Counted from the stretch's first letter, positions 7,681 to 16,735 are shown. The stretch: DNA of 64,000 nucleotides from Paenibacillus silagei (GCF_017874735.1 NZ_JAGGLV010000010.1:62001-126000), one strand, 5' to 3'. Notes: a model not told the origin generated them from the sequence alone. Numbers and translations are program-made.

Positions 7681-8390
7681 TGAAGCTGGATCCATCTTTT
7701 ATCTGGACGGCGTTTCTGCAAATTCTGGGAGCCATTCCTACGACGCTGTATATCACTGTTGTGTCGGTGTTGGCAGGCTTCGTGATCGGTACGGTCGTGG
7801 CTCTGATCCGGATTTATAGAGTCCCCGGGCTGTATCCGCTGGCCGTAGGGTATGTCACGTTCATACGCGGCACCCCGATGCTGACTCATCTGCTGCTGAT
7901 CTATTTCGGGCTGCCGATGATTATCGACGGCCTTGCTGCACAGTTTGGCTGGAGCTTCCGCTCTGTATCGATACCGATGATCGGCTTCGCCTATATTTCC
8001 TTCTCCATTACGGCGGGTGCCTATATGTCCGAGGTGGTGCGCTCCGGTCTGCTCGCGGTGGATCGAGGTCAGCTCGAAGCGGCCCATTCCATCGGAATGA
8101 GCACTCCGCAGGCGCTGCGGCGGATTGTGTTCCCCCAGGCGCTGGCGGCGAGCCTGCCCAATCTGTCGAATTCCGTGATCGGGATGCTGCACGGGTCTAC
8201 GCTGGCTTTTACCGTATCGGTGGTGGATATCAATGCCCAGGCGCAGATTGTCGCTTCGACCAACTGGAAGTTCTTCGAGGCTTACCTGGCGGCGGCGCTG
8301 ATCTTCTGGGGACTGACGTTCCTCATTGAGCGGGCAACTGCCGTCATTGAAAGACGGATCAATCTGTATAACCGGGGGGGAGTCGCATGA
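7680..8390 (+). CDS. tcyM: Amino-acid ABC transporter permease (TcyM-like)
   Basis: The second permease of the importer has 236 aa and the same family features: YVTFIRGTPMLTHLLLIYFG and the coupling loop EAAHSIGMSTPQALRRIVFPQAL. It is similar to the preceding permease, so a TcyL/TcyM-like heterodimer is expected. Its start codon overlaps the stop of the previous gene, and its own stop overlaps the ATPase start (ATGA), indicating translational coupling. Confidence 0.88.
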   Translation: MKLDPSFIWTAFLQILGAIPTTLYITVVSVLAGFVIGTVVALIRIYRVPGLYPLAVGYVTFIRGTPMLTHLLLIYFGLPMIIDGLAAQFGWSFRSVSIPMIGFAYISFSITAGAYMSEVVRSGLLAVDRGQLEAAHSIGMSTPQALRRIVFPQALAASLPNLSNSVIGMLHGSTLAFTVSVVDINAQAQIVASTNWKFFEAYLAAALIFWGLTFLIERATAVIERRINLYNRGGVA

Positions 8391-9139
8391 TAAAGCTGAC
8401 ACAGCTATCGAAGTCGTTCGGGCGCCATCAGGTGCTGAACCAGATTGATCTGGAGGTGTCCAAGGGCGAGGTGGTGGTCATTCTCGGTCCCAGCGGCTCC
8501 GGCAAAACCACCCTGCTGCGCTGCGTGAATGTTCTGGAGAAGCCCAGCGGAGGCGAAATTTCCATCGGGGACTTCAAGCTGGACTTCCGGCACGCCCGCA
8601 AGAAGGATATCCACCAGCTCCGTCAAAAGACGGCGATGGTCTTCCAGCAGTACAATCTGTTCCGGCACAAAACCGCGCTAGAGAATGTGATGGAAGGCCT
8701 CCTAATCGTCAAGAAGCTGCCAAAGGAGGCGGCGAGAGAGAAGAGCATCGCGCTGCTGGAAAAGGTCGGGCTTGGCAGCAAGCTGGATGCCTATCCGAGC
8801 CAGCTCTCCGGCGGGCAGCAGCAGCGGGTCGGCATTGCCCGGGCGCTGGCGCTGGAGCCGGAAGTGATTTTGTTCGATGAACCGACCTCGGCACTGGACC
8901 CGGAGCTGGTGGGCGAAGTGCTTGCGGTGATCCGCAAGATCGCCAAGGAAGGCATCACGATGATTGTGGTGACGCATGAAATGGGGTTTGCCCGCGATGT
9001 GGCAAATCATGTGGTGTTCATGGACGGCGGTGTGATTGTCGAGGAGGGCACGCCCACGGAAGTATTCAACCACCCGCGTGAAGAACGAACGAAGCAGTTC
9101 CTGAAGCGGATTACGCCGGAGCTGAACTATTCCATCTAG
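8387..9139 (+). CDS. tcyN: Amino-acid ABC transporter ATP-binding protein (TcyN-like)
   Basis: The 250-aa ATPase drives the importer from the cytoplasmic side. Visible motifs are Walker A GPSGSGKTT (about residue 35), a Q-loop MVFQQYNLF, the ABC signature LSGGQQQR, Walker B VILFDEPTSALD and the switch His in VVTHEMGFA. The sequence is typical of the polar-amino-acid (GlnQ/HisP) subfamily. It overlaps the permease gene by 4 nt and is followed 11 nt later by the monooxygenase gene, so transport and catabolism are co-transcribed. Confidence 0.92.
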   Translation: MIKLTQLSKSFGRHQVLNQIDLEVSKGEVVVILGPSGSGKTTLLRCVNVLEKPSGGEISIGDFKLDFRHARKKDIHQLRQKTAMVFQQYNLFRHKTALENVMEGLLIVKKLPKEAAREKSIALLEKVGLGSKLDAYPSQLSGGQQQRVGIARALALEPEVILFDEPTSALDPELVGEVLAVIRKIAKEGITMIVVTHEMGFARDVANHVVFMDGGVIVEEGTPTEVFNHPREERTKQFLKRITPELNYSI

Positions 9140-9150
9140 GAGGCATATCT

Positions 9151-10173
9151 ATGGCAATTACAATCAGCGTACTCGACCAAAGCCCGATCTATCCGGGGGA
9201 GACGCCGGAAGAGGCTTTCCAGCATACGATCAGGCTGGCGCAGCTGTCGGAACGCCTCGGCTTCCGCCGCTTCTGGGTATCCGAGCATCATGATTCTGAG
9301 CAGGTAGCCGGATCTTCTCCTGAAGTGCTCATCTCGCACCTGCTGGCTAGGACGGAGCGTATCCGCATCGGCTCTGGCGGAATTATGCTTCAGCACTACA
9401 GCCCCTACAAGGTGGCTGAGAATTTCAACGTGCTGGCTTCGCTGGCTCCGGGACGGGTGGACCTCGGCGTCGGACGCGCTCCCGGCGGCCTGCCGCGCAG
9501 CACGCAGGCCTTGCAGCAGGGAGGCGGCGAAGCCGCTTCATTAACGGACAAAATCACGGAGCTGGAGAAATATGTGCATAACCGGCTGGAGGCTGAGCAT
9601 CCGCTGCACGGGCTGAAGGCAGGACCGCTCCCCGCAACCCCGCCGGAGCTGTATGTGCTTGGCGCCAGTGTCGCGAGCGCCGAGATCGCGGCCAGCCTAG
9701 GCTTGCCGTACGTGTTCTCCCTGTTCATCGGCGGCGATCAGGCCGTTGCCTTAGAGGCGGTGCGGGCTTACCGCAACGGCTTCAATCGAAGCGGCGGGCA
9801 GGAGCCGCAGGTGATTATTGCGCTGGCTGTTATCGTGGCTGATACGGAAGAGGAGGCCAAGGAATTGGCTGGAGCGCATAAGCTGATCCGCATCCGCTTC
9901 GCCAGCGGCAAGATCCTGACTCTGGCCAGCCGGGAGCAGGCCGAGGAGTTCACCCGCCAGAGTGAGGAAGCGTACACGCTGGAGGAGCGGGAGCCTGAGA
10001 TTACCAAGGGGACGAAGGAGACGGTCCGTGAGCAGCTTCTGACTTTAGCTGAAGCTTCCGGCGTAGAGGAGTTCATCGTTACGACCAATGTGCAGCCCTT
10101 CGAGAAGCGGCAGCGTTCCTTCGAGCTGCTGAATGAGGCGCTGGCTGAAGTGCCGGCGGAGGCATCCCGCTAA
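9151..10173 (+). CDS. Luciferase-like flavin monooxygenase (YtmO/CmoO type)
   Basis: The 340-aa protein belongs to the bacterial luciferase-like, FMNH2-dependent monooxygenases of the MsnO8 type. This is recognised by the opening ISVLDQSPI, the WVSEHHDSEQVAGSSPEVL block at about 42-60, and LGVGRAPGG. Such enzymes use reduced flavin from a separate reductase. In B. subtilis the equivalent YtmO (CmoO) belongs to the S-alkylcysteine salvage operon. No flavin reductase is encoded in this operon, so reduced flavin must come from elsewhere. It has a good AGGAGG site and overlaps the next gene by one base. Confidence 0.82.
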   Translation: MAITISVLDQSPIYPGETPEEAFQHTIRLAQLSERLGFRRFWVSEHHDSEQVAGSSPEVLISHLLARTERIRIGSGGIMLQHYSPYKVAENFNVLASLAPGRVDLGVGRAPGGLPRSTQALQQGGGEAASLTDKITELEKYVHNRLEAEHPLHGLKAGPLPATPPELYVLGASVASAEIAASLGLPYVFSLFIGGDQAVALEAVRAYRNGFNRSGGQEPQVIIALAVIVADTEEEAKELAGAHKLIRIRFASGKILTLASREQAEEFTRQSEEAYTLEEREPEITKGTKETVREQLLTLAEASGVEEFIVTTNVQPFEKRQRSFELLNEALAEVPAEASR

Positions 10174-11381
10174 TGACAAATTCAGCCACGGAATCTGCGG
10201 CACAGGAAGTACAGGCGTTATCGTTCAAGGAGCGGCTGGTTGAAATCAGGCGTCATCTGCACCGGCACCCGGAGCTGTCAGGGGAAGAGGTTGAGACTAC
10301 CGCATACATCACATCGCTGCTGAAGCAGGCGGGGGTGAAGATTACAGATTCCGGGCTGAAGACCGGGGTCATTGCCGAAATCGGCGGTCAGCAGGGCGGG
10401 CCGGTGATTGCGCTGCGGGCTGACATAGATGCCTTGCCGATCCAGGAAGAGACCGGGCTGCCGTATGCCTCGCTGTATCCGGGCAGAATGCATGCCTGCG
10501 GGCATGACTTCCATACGGCGGCGCTGCTTGGAGCTGTGTATCAGCTCAAGGAGCAGGAGAGCGCCTTGAGCGGAACGGTTCGCTTCCTGTTCCAGCCTGC
10601 CGAGGAGAAAGCGAAGGGGGCACAGCGGATTATCGCCGCCGGAGGGCTGGATCAGGTGCGCGCAGTGATCGGTATGCACAATAAGCCGGATCTGCCGGTA
10701 GGGACCCTTGGCATCAAGGCCGGTCCGCTGATGGCGGCCGCAGACGGCTTCGCGGTCAGTATCCGGGGCTTCGGCTCCCATGCAGCCGTGCCGGAGGCCG
10801 GGATTGATCCTATTGTCGCCGCCTCGCATATTGTAACGGCGCTGCAATCCATCATCAGCCGGAATGTGGGCAGTCTGGATAGCGCAGTAATCAGCGTCAC
10901 GCAGATCCACAGCGGCAATTCGTGGAACATCATCCCGGACACGGCGGTGCTGGAAGGGACGATCCGTTCCTTCGATGAAGCGGTGCGCGGCAGGGTGCTG
11001 AAGCGCTTCGAAGAGGTGGTCACGGGTGTGGCCGCTGCGCTTGGTGCCGAAGCCAGTGTGCGCTGGATCGGCGGGCCGCCGCCGGTCATCAACGATGCGC
11101 TGCTGGCCCGGCTTGGAGAAGAGACGGCGGCGAAGCTGGGCTATACCTCTGTGCAGCCGGTGCCGTCACCGGCCGGGGAGGATTTCGCCTTCTATCAGCA
11201 GGCGGTTCCTGGATTGTTCGTCTTCACCGGCACCGCCGGAAGCCGGGAATGGCATCATCCCGCGTTCGATCTGGACGAAGCAGCGCTGCCTGTAGGTGCA
11301 GAATTCTTCAGTGATCTGGCGGTCCGTGTGCTTGAACATCTGGCGGTGGAGAGGGGTGCAGATCATAGCGGAGCGTTCTGA
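10173..11381 (+). CDS. M20-family amidohydrolase / N-deacylase (SndA/YtnL-like)
   Basis: The 402-aa M20 metallopeptidase-family amidohydrolase shows the di-metal site motifs ALRADIDALP (about 89), HACGHDFHTAALLG (about 111), PAEEKAKGA (about 147) and the late GEDFAFY. This subgroup (HipO/YtnL) removes acyl groups from N-acyl amino acids. In the B. subtilis equivalent operon it deacetylates N-acetylated S-alkylcysteine products to release cysteine. It would act in the cytoplasm after the monooxygenases. It begins inside the TAATG junction with the upstream gene and overlaps the oxidase gene by 26 nt. Confidence 0.85.
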   Translation: MTNSATESAAQEVQALSFKERLVEIRRHLHRHPELSGEEVETTAYITSLLKQAGVKITDSGLKTGVIAEIGGQQGGPVIALRADIDALPIQEETGLPYASLYPGRMHACGHDFHTAALLGAVYQLKEQESALSGTVRFLFQPAEEKAKGAQRIIAAGGLDQVRAVIGMHNKPDLPVGTLGIKAGPLMAAADGFAVSIRGFGSHAAVPEAGIDPIVAASHIVTALQSIISRNVGSLDSAVISVTQIHSGNSWNIIPDTAVLEGTIRSFDEAVRGRVLKRFEEVVTGVAAALGAEASVRWIGGPPPVINDALLARLGEETAAKLGYTSVQPVPSPAGEDFAFYQQAVPGLFVFTGTAGSREWHHPAFDLDEAALPVGAEFFSDLAVRVLEHLAVERGADHSGAF

Positions 11382-12522
11382 TTATGATGTCATTATTGTC
11401 GGCGCAGGCTCCATGGGCATGAGCGCAGGCTATCATCTGGCCCGGCGCGGTGTGAAGACACTGCTGATCGATGCCTTCGATCCGCCGCATACGGAAGGAA
11501 GCCATCACGGGGAGACCCGGCTGATCCGGCATGCCTATAGCGGCGATCCGGCCTATATTGACCTGGCGCTCCGTGCCCAGGTGCTATGGGAAGAGGCGGA
11601 GGCAGAGAGTGGCCTCAAGCTGCTGGCTCCGTCAGGTGTGCTCAATCTGGCAGACAGCAAGGTGTATTCCTTCGCCGGACGTCTGGAAGAGGCGCGGAAG
11701 CGGAAGGTCCGGGCTGAGCAGCTGGATGCCGAGGAAATCTGCCGCCGCTGGCCAGCCCTGAACCTCCCCGAATCCTTCGAGGCCATGTATGAGCCGGATG
11801 CCGGTTATCTCTACAGTGAGCGGTGCATTACCGCTTACCGGCAGCTTGCACTGGATCACGGTGCGGAGCTGTTGACGAATACTCCTGTGCTGAAGGTGAC
11901 GGCCCGCGAAGGAAGTGTCACAGTCCAAACGAAGCAGGGGGATTACCACGGAGCCGCTGCTATACTTAGCGCCGGGGCCTGGTTCAGTTCATTGTCGCCC
12001 TTCATCAACCTGCCGATTAAGGCCGTCCGCAAGGTAGTAGGCTGGTTTGGGAGTACGCCGGACTTCGAGACCGGGAGGTTCCCCGGCTTCACGCTGGGTG
12101 CTGAGGAAGGCGAGTTCTACGGTTTTCCCAGTATCAGCGGGGCGGGACTGAAGATCGGCCGCCATGATACAGGCGAAGTATGGAAGCCCGGCGAACCGCT
12201 GCAGCCGTTCGGCAGCCTGGAGAGTGATGAAGGCGACCTCCGCCGGGTTCTCGAAGCGTATATGCCTGGCGCAGCCGGGCGTCTGCTTAAGGGCTCCGTC
12301 TGTAAATATGAGCATACACCGGATGAGGATTTCATCATCGACCGCCATCCCGCTCACAACCATGTGCTGCTGGCCGGAGGCTTCTCGGGACATGGCTTCA
12401 AATTCTCCAGCGCGGTTGGAGAGATTCTCGCGGACATGGCTGTTCAGGGACATACCAGGCAGAATATAGCTCCATTCTCGTTGTCACGCTTCAATAGCAG
12501 CGCATCTGATTTGAAATCGTAG
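11356..12522 (+). CDS. FAD-dependent amine oxidase, monomeric sarcosine oxidase / N-methyltryptophan oxidase family
   Basis: The 388-aa protein from the GTG at 11356 has an N-terminal FAD dinucleotide-binding motif (VIIVGAGSMGMSAGYHLARRG). A cysteine at residue 316 sits in the context VCKYEHTPDEDFIID, matching the covalent-flavin cysteine of monomeric sarcosine oxidase (Cys315 there). It likely oxidises a secondary or N-methyl amine, releasing hydrogen peroxide. The GTG start follows GGTGGAGAGG and lies inside the 3' end of the M20 gene; the longer frame upstream has no family similarity. This enzyme is not part of the described B. subtilis S-alkylcysteine operon, so the cluster may handle an additional substrate. 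Confidence 0.85.
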   Translation: MQIIAERSDYDVIIVGAGSMGMSAGYHLARRGVKTLLIDAFDPPHTEGSHHGETRLIRHAYSGDPAYIDLALRAQVLWEEAEAESGLKLLAPSGVLNLADSKVYSFAGRLEEARKRKVRAEQLDAEEICRRWPALNLPESFEAMYEPDAGYLYSERCITAYRQLALDHGAELLTNTPVLKVTAREGSVTVQTKQGDYHGAAAILSAGAWFSSLSPFINLPIKAVRKVVGWFGSTPDFETGRFPGFTLGAEEGEFYGFPSISGAGLKIGRHDTGEVWKPGEPLQPFGSLESDEGDLRRVLEAYMPGAAGRLLKGSVCKYEHTPDEDFIIDRHPAHNHVLLAGGFSGHGFKFSSAVGEILADMAVQGHTRQNIAPFSLSRFNSSASDLKS

Positions 12523-12899
12523 AGGGCGAGCGATGATACCTGGAGGACCGAGGAAGTGGAGCGATTCCCCTTCGGATGAGCCCTTTCCAGGCCGGAGTTG
12601 TTGTTCTTATGCGTTTCATGGGTTTTGGCTAGGCGTAACGTTCCTCCATTTGGGGATAGTTGTAGAATGTACACTTAAAAACAGCGAAAAGGCTTACGTG
12701 CATCGTATAAGTGTAGTCTGTACAACTAAATCTGCCCGAATGGGTGAATATCTGAAGCAAATGGATTTTTAATTGTACGAACTACAATTAAACAGATAAT
12801 GGGTTGTAAATCAGACGTTTTAGATGTACAAAGTGCAATTAAGCATATCCCATCAGCGGGTAACAACGATAATTCAAACCTATATTGGAGGGAATCGCA
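12523..12899. repeat. Operon gap with degenerate TGTAC...CAATTAA repeats
   Basis: No believable gene is seen in this 377-bp gap between co-directional operon genes. It contains related short motifs: ATTGTACGAACTACAATTAA (about 12772-12791), ATGTACAAAGTGCAATTAA (about 12824-12842) and weaker versions near 12660 and 12716. The first can fold (TTGTA and TACAA). They resemble dispersed intergenic repeats. The gap raises the possibility that the last genes (DinB, YtnJ-like) have a promoter of their own. Confidence 0.45.
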
Positions 12900-13424
12900 A
12901 TGAGTAGTGTGAGTGTGGAGCTAGCCAGCTACTTGAATACTCATGGTCAATTGGTCCAGGCGCTAGAAGGATTGTCTGAAGAGCAGCTGAGGTGGAAGGC
13001 GGAGCCGTCAAGCTGGAGCGTGACCGAGGTGCTAGCCCATTTGGCGGATCACAGCATTGTAGTCTCCTTCCGCATCCGTGATATTCTGGCGGATACGAAG
13101 GCTCAGCTCCCGGCGTTCCATCAGGACGCATGGGTCAGCGGACAGCATAGTAATCAGGGTAAGGCCGCGGACAGCCTGGAGCTGTTCCGAAGTCTGCTGC
13201 ATTACAACAGTCTGCTGCTCGGAAGACTTAGTCCTGGAGAATGGGAGAAAAGCGGGATTAACTTCAAGGGAGAGACGGTGCGTATTACCGATATTGTCCG
13301 CGGCTTCACCGCCCATGTAGAGCGGCATTTGGCCCAGATTGAACGAGTGAAGCGGGGAGCGCAGGCAAGTCAAGCTGCACCAGCTGCATCAGCCGCTCAA
13401 GCTTCGCAGCAAGCGGCTCTGTAA
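12900..13424 (+). CDS. DinB/YfiT-family protein (putative metal-dependent thiol S-transferase fold)
   Basis: The 174-aa protein has the DinB four-helix-bundle pattern: GLSEEQLRWK, SWSVTEVLAHLADH with one conserved His pair near residue 47, and HVERHLAQIERV near 145 giving the further ligands. DinB proteins bind a metal through a His triad, and several act as thiol (bacillithiol) transferases; the activity here is unknown. The tail is Ala/Gln/Ser-rich. The start ATG at 12900 lies 8 nt after GGAGGG; the longer TTG frame start at 12885 would include that ribosome site. Its place in a sulfur operon makes a thiol-related role plausible. Confidence 0.75.
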   Translation: MSSVSVELASYLNTHGQLVQALEGLSEEQLRWKAEPSSWSVTEVLAHLADHSIVVSFRIRDILADTKAQLPAFHQDAWVSGQHSNQGKAADSLELFRSLLHYNSLLLGRLSPGEWEKSGINFKGETVRITDIVRGFTAHVERHLAQIERVKRGAQASQAAPAASAAQASQQAAL

Positions 13425-13479
13425 GAATATTTTCATAAGGAACCAAGCGGACTGAATACCAATTCGAGGAGGAATGAAC

Positions 13480-14820
13480 ATGACTACACCAAGACAATTG
13501 AAGCTGGGGGCCCTGCTGCACGGCGTTGGAGGCAGTACCTCCATGTGGCGTCATCCCGATGCGCAGCCTGATGCCAGTGTGAACTTCGAGCTATACAAGG
13601 AATGGGTACGCAAAGCGGAGGAAGGCAAGCTGGACTTGATTTTCATTGCCGACGGTCTGTTCATCAATGAGAAGTCGATCCCTCATTTCCTGAACCGCTT
13701 CGAGCCGCTGACGATTCTCAGTGCTCTGGCGGCAGTCAGCAGCCGCATCGGTCTGGTAGGTACCTTATCTACCTCCTACAGTGAACCGTTCACGGTGGCC
13801 CGGCAATTCGGCTCACTGGATGTCATCAGCGGCGGACGGGCCGGCTGGAATGTGGTGACCTCGCCGCTCGAAGGCTCTGCGCTCAATTACAGCAAGCAGG
13901 AGCATCCGGACCATGGCAAACGGTACCGTATTGCCGCCGAATATCTGGAGGTGGCACGCGGGCTGTGGGATTCCTGGGAGGACGATGCGTTTGTCCGCAA
14001 TAAGGACACGGGCGTCTTCTTTGATCCGCAGAAAATGCATACGCTCGATCACCAGGGTGAATTCTTCTCGGTGAAGGGACCTCTTAATATCGCCCGCTCG
14101 AAGCAGGGGCAGCCGGTTATTTTCCAGGCAGGTTCCTCTGAAGTCGGCAAAGATTATGCCTCCAGCGTGGCGGATGCCATCTTCACGGGTCATGACTCGC
14201 TGGAGTCCGCGCAGGAATTCTATAAGGATGTGAAAAGCCGTGTTGCCTCCTTCGGGCGCAATCCCGATGAAGTGCTGATCTTCCCGGGAATAGCACCTAT
14301 TCTTGGGGCTACCCCGGAGGAAGCGGAGCGCAAATACCAGGAGGTTGCCGGGCTGGTGACGATTGAGAATGCGCTGAACTATCTGGGCCGCTTCTTCGAG
14401 CATCATGATTTCTCGCAGTATCCGCTGGATGAGCCATTCCCGGATGTCGGTGATCTGGGCCGAAACAGCTTCCAGAGCGGCACGGACAAAATCAAAAAGG
14501 ATGCCAAAGAGCAGGGCCTGACTCTGCGGGAGGTTGCCCTGCAATCGGCAACGCCGCGCAGCAGCTTCATCGGTACGCCGGAGCAGGTGGCCGATCAGCT
14601 TCAGGCCTGGTTCGAGGGCGGAGCCGCCGACGGCTTCATGCTGGCGGCCGCCGTACCGAACGGGCTGGAGGAATTTGTGGATCAGGTCGTTCCAATTCTC
14701 CAGGAGCGCGGGCTGTTCCGTACCGAATACGAAAGTGATACGCTGCGGGGCAACCTTGGGCTTCCGGTACCGGAGAACCGTTATACAAAGGTTTCTGAAC
14801 CAGCCGGGCAGCCGCTGTGA
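13480..14820 (+). CDS. NtaA/SnaA/DszA-type flavin monooxygenase (YtnJ/CmoJ-like)
   Basis: This 446-aa member of the nitrilotriacetate monooxygenase branch of luciferase-like enzymes is recognised by LGALLHGVGGSTSMWRHPDA near the start, GRAGWNVVTSPLEGSALNY at about 120, and QAGSSEVGKDYA at about 220. The reaction is FMNH2-dependent oxygenation next to sulfur or nitrogen. The B. subtilis counterpart YtnJ (CmoJ) belongs to the S-alkylcysteine salvage operon. Start choice: GAGGAGG at 13466-13472 lies 7 nt before the ATG at 13480 but only 1 nt before the ATG at 13474. It is the last gene of the cluster. Confidence 0.88.
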   Translation: MTTPRQLKLGALLHGVGGSTSMWRHPDAQPDASVNFELYKEWVRKAEEGKLDLIFIADGLFINEKSIPHFLNRFEPLTILSALAAVSSRIGLVGTLSTSYSEPFTVARQFGSLDVISGGRAGWNVVTSPLEGSALNYSKQEHPDHGKRYRIAAEYLEVARGLWDSWEDDAFVRNKDTGVFFDPQKMHTLDHQGEFFSVKGPLNIARSKQGQPVIFQAGSSEVGKDYASSVADAIFTGHDSLESAQEFYKDVKSRVASFGRNPDEVLIFPGIAPILGATPEEAERKYQEVAGLVTIENALNYLGRFFEHHDFSQYPLDEPFPDVGDLGRNSFQSGTDKIKKDAKEQGLTLREVALQSATPRSSFIGTPEQVADQLQAWFEGGAADGFMLAAAVPNGLEEFVDQVVPILQERGLFRTEYESDTLRGNLGLPVPENRYTKVSEPAGQPL

Positions 14821-14897
14821 ATCAGAACTTTCCCTCTCGCAAAGAATAAGGTGCAGCAACAATTGTACCCGGTCATAATTCGGATGGAGGGGGATGG

Positions 14898-15896
14898 ATG
14901 GTTATGAAGGCAGACGCTGTATTTGAGGGCGGCGGTGTCAAAGGTATTGCTTTTGTCGGTGCGATTGAGGTAATGGAGCGTAAGGGGTACAGCTGGAACA
15001 AGCTGGCGGGGACTTCGGCGGGAGCGATTGTGGCGGCGCTGCTGGCGGCAGGCTACAATAGTGCAGAGATCAGGGAGTTGATGCATGCGCTCGATTATGT
15101 AAAGCTTTTGGGCAAGACAGGGTTGAACAATGTACCGCTGCTGAACAAAGCCCTTCCGCTGCTCCTGAATTCGGGGATCTACAGCAACCATGTTCTGGAG
15201 GGGGTGATGAGTGATTGGCTGAAGCGCAGGGGTATAGAGACATTCGGCGATCTGCCGGAAGGCAAGCTGTCCATTATAGCATCGAACATCAGTAACGGAA
15301 AAATGGTTATTTTCCCCAGGGATCTCCCGCATTACGGGCTGTCATCAACCACCTTCCCGATTGCTGCGGCTGTAAGAATGAGTACCACCTTGCCGCTCTT
15401 CTTCAAACCCTATCAGTGGCATACACCGCTTATTCCGAAGCCGTATTACATGCTGGATGGAGGAATGCTGAGCAACTATCCCATCTGGCTGTTTGATGTA
15501 GAGGGGGTTCCGCGGTGGCCAACCTTTGGCTTCCGCCTGTCGGAGAAACGCACGTATGCCCAGACCCTGGATATCAACGGTCCTGTCTCTTTATTAAAAG
15601 GGATGTTCAAAACGATGCTCCAAGCACACGATCAGCGTCATGTAGATGAGCATGCGGAAGAACGAACCGTCTTCATCCCAACCCGGGAGGTGACGACGAC
15701 CAAATTTGATTTGACGGATGCGGATAAGCAGTTCTTACTGACCTCGGGCCACACAGCAGCAGAGAAGTTTCTGAGCACATGGGATTTTGAAGCCTATAAA
15801 CATAAATTTCGGGACAAGAACGCCACCTCACCGGTTCCAGCCTATTACAGCGATGAACCGCAGTCCGCGCAGGAGGATTCAGTACTCTACCATTGA
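14898..15896 (+). CDS. Patatin-like phospholipase family protein
   Basis: The 332-aa protein has all catalytic features of the patatin/RssA-type lipase fold: the oxyanion-hole loop FEGGGVKGIAF near the N-terminus, the nucleophile elbow GTSAGAIVA (Ser at about residue 41), and the dyad Asp in MLDGGMLSNYP (about 190). It should hydrolyse acyl esters of lipids; no signal peptide is seen, so it is cytoplasmic or peripheral. The start is ATG 14898 behind GGAGGGGG; an ATG two codons later is equally possible. It is 77 nt after the sulfur operon and has its own hairpin downstream. Confidence 0.88.
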   Translation: MVMKADAVFEGGGVKGIAFVGAIEVMERKGYSWNKLAGTSAGAIVAALLAAGYNSAEIRELMHALDYVKLLGKTGLNNVPLLNKALPLLLNSGIYSNHVLEGVMSDWLKRRGIETFGDLPEGKLSIIASNISNGKMVIFPRDLPHYGLSSTTFPIAAAVRMSTTLPLFFKPYQWHTPLIPKPYYMLDGGMLSNYPIWLFDVEGVPRWPTFGFRLSEKRTYAQTLDINGPVSLLKGMFKTMLQAHDQRHVDEHAEERTVFIPTREVTTTKFDLTDADKQFLLTSGHTAAEKFLSTWDFEAYKHKFRDKNATSPVPAYYSDEPQSAQEDSVLYH

Positions 15897-15903
15897 TGGA
15901 AAA

Positions 15904-15946
15904 GGGAGCAAGCTCTTGGCACCTATTCGGCTTAGAGCGTGCTCCC
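15904..15946 (+). terminator. Terminator hairpin after the patatin gene
   Basis: GGGAGCAAGCTCT pairs with AGAGCGTGCTCCC (one mismatch). It lies 7 nt after the stop codon, between convergent genes. The T tract is weak. Confidence 0.6.
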
Positions 15947-15960
15947 GCTTATTAGTGAAT

Positions 15961-16503
15961 TTATTTGAACTCGCCCGTAACCGGCATCGCAGGATCGTAA
16001 GGGATAATAATGGAGCCCTTAAGAATTCGTTCATCCCCAGGCCGTGTTGGACATGTTGTATTGAGCGGAGTAAGTTCATAGACGAAATTGCCTACCGGGA
16101 ACTGCTGGTACAGGCATAGCTTGACTAAGGGTTTACCGGATGGTAATGCTCCTGAAGATGCGCTGTCAGGGGAAAGCCCCATGGAGTCAGAGGCCGGCGA
16201 ATGACATACATACATCGTAATATAAGCCAAGTCCACGGTGATTTGTTGATAATAGTGCCTGCCGCTCCAATCCTGGAACAAGGCGCAGCCGGTTAAGGTG
16301 TTTCGTTTGCCTTGAATGACCCGCTGAACATAAACCCAGAGATTTCCTACATTGGTATTCGTCCAGATATACACCCAGGTGTTTGTACACAAGGTTTCAG
16401 GGGTTGGGGGAATCGGGATGAACGGCGGGCTGGGATTAGACTGCGGCGGCAGGCCAACAGTCTCTGAATTGCAGGTTTGCGGGGATAACATTTGATTTTC
16501 CAA
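15961..16503 (-). CDS. Hypothetical protein, Pro-rich N-terminus, Cys-containing
   Basis: I do not recognise this 180-aa protein. It has no signal peptide or membrane span. Residues 15-38 are rich in Pro and Ser (LPPQSNPSPPFIPIPPTPE). The rest is rich in aromatic and beta-prone residues (NTWVYIWTNTNVGNLWVYVQ, GRHYYQQITVDLAYITMYVC) with six spaced cysteines. That composition would fit a small beta-sheet surface or spore-coat-like protein, but this is only a guess. A clear AAGGAG site lies upstream on the minus strand, supporting that it is translated. It is convergent with the patatin gene and has no operon partner. Confidence 0.6.
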   Translation of the reverse strand: MENQMLSPQTCNSETVGLPPQSNPSPPFIPIPPTPETLCTNTWVYIWTNTNVGNLWVYVQRVIQGKRNTLTGCALFQDWSGRHYYQQITVDLAYITMYVCHSPASDSMGLSPDSASSGALPSGKPLVKLCLYQQFPVGNFVYELTPLNTTCPTRPGDERILKGSIIIPYDPAMPVTGEFK

Positions 16504-16657
16504 CAGAATCGCTCCTTGGCATTGAAATAAGTTATAGAATATATCTATGCGAATGCCCAGATAAAGTTACAAATAATGGTAAAAACATACCTCTGCTAGG
16601 TCGATGCAATTTAGGACATCCTTGAAGGGGATACAATTTAAAATAGCAATAGCACAG

Positions 16658-16704
16658 AAAAAGGTTGTTCCTTCTGCCATTATGGCGTTAGGAACAACCT
16701 TTTA
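16658..16704 (-). terminator. Terminator of the LacI-family gene
   Basis: A perfect inverted repeat, arms AAAAGGTTGTTCCT and AGGAACAACCTTTT around a 17-nt loop, lies 32 nt beyond the LacI stop. The run AAAAA at 16658-16662 reads as a T-run on the minus strand. Confidence 0.85.
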
Positions 16705-16735
16705 TTGTTCAGGAAGAACGGTTATGCGCCCCTGT

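Noticed and set aside
12533..12772. 79-codon frame in the operon gap
   Set aside because: It crosses repeat motifs, has no similarity pattern and no ribosome site of quality comparable to its neighbours.
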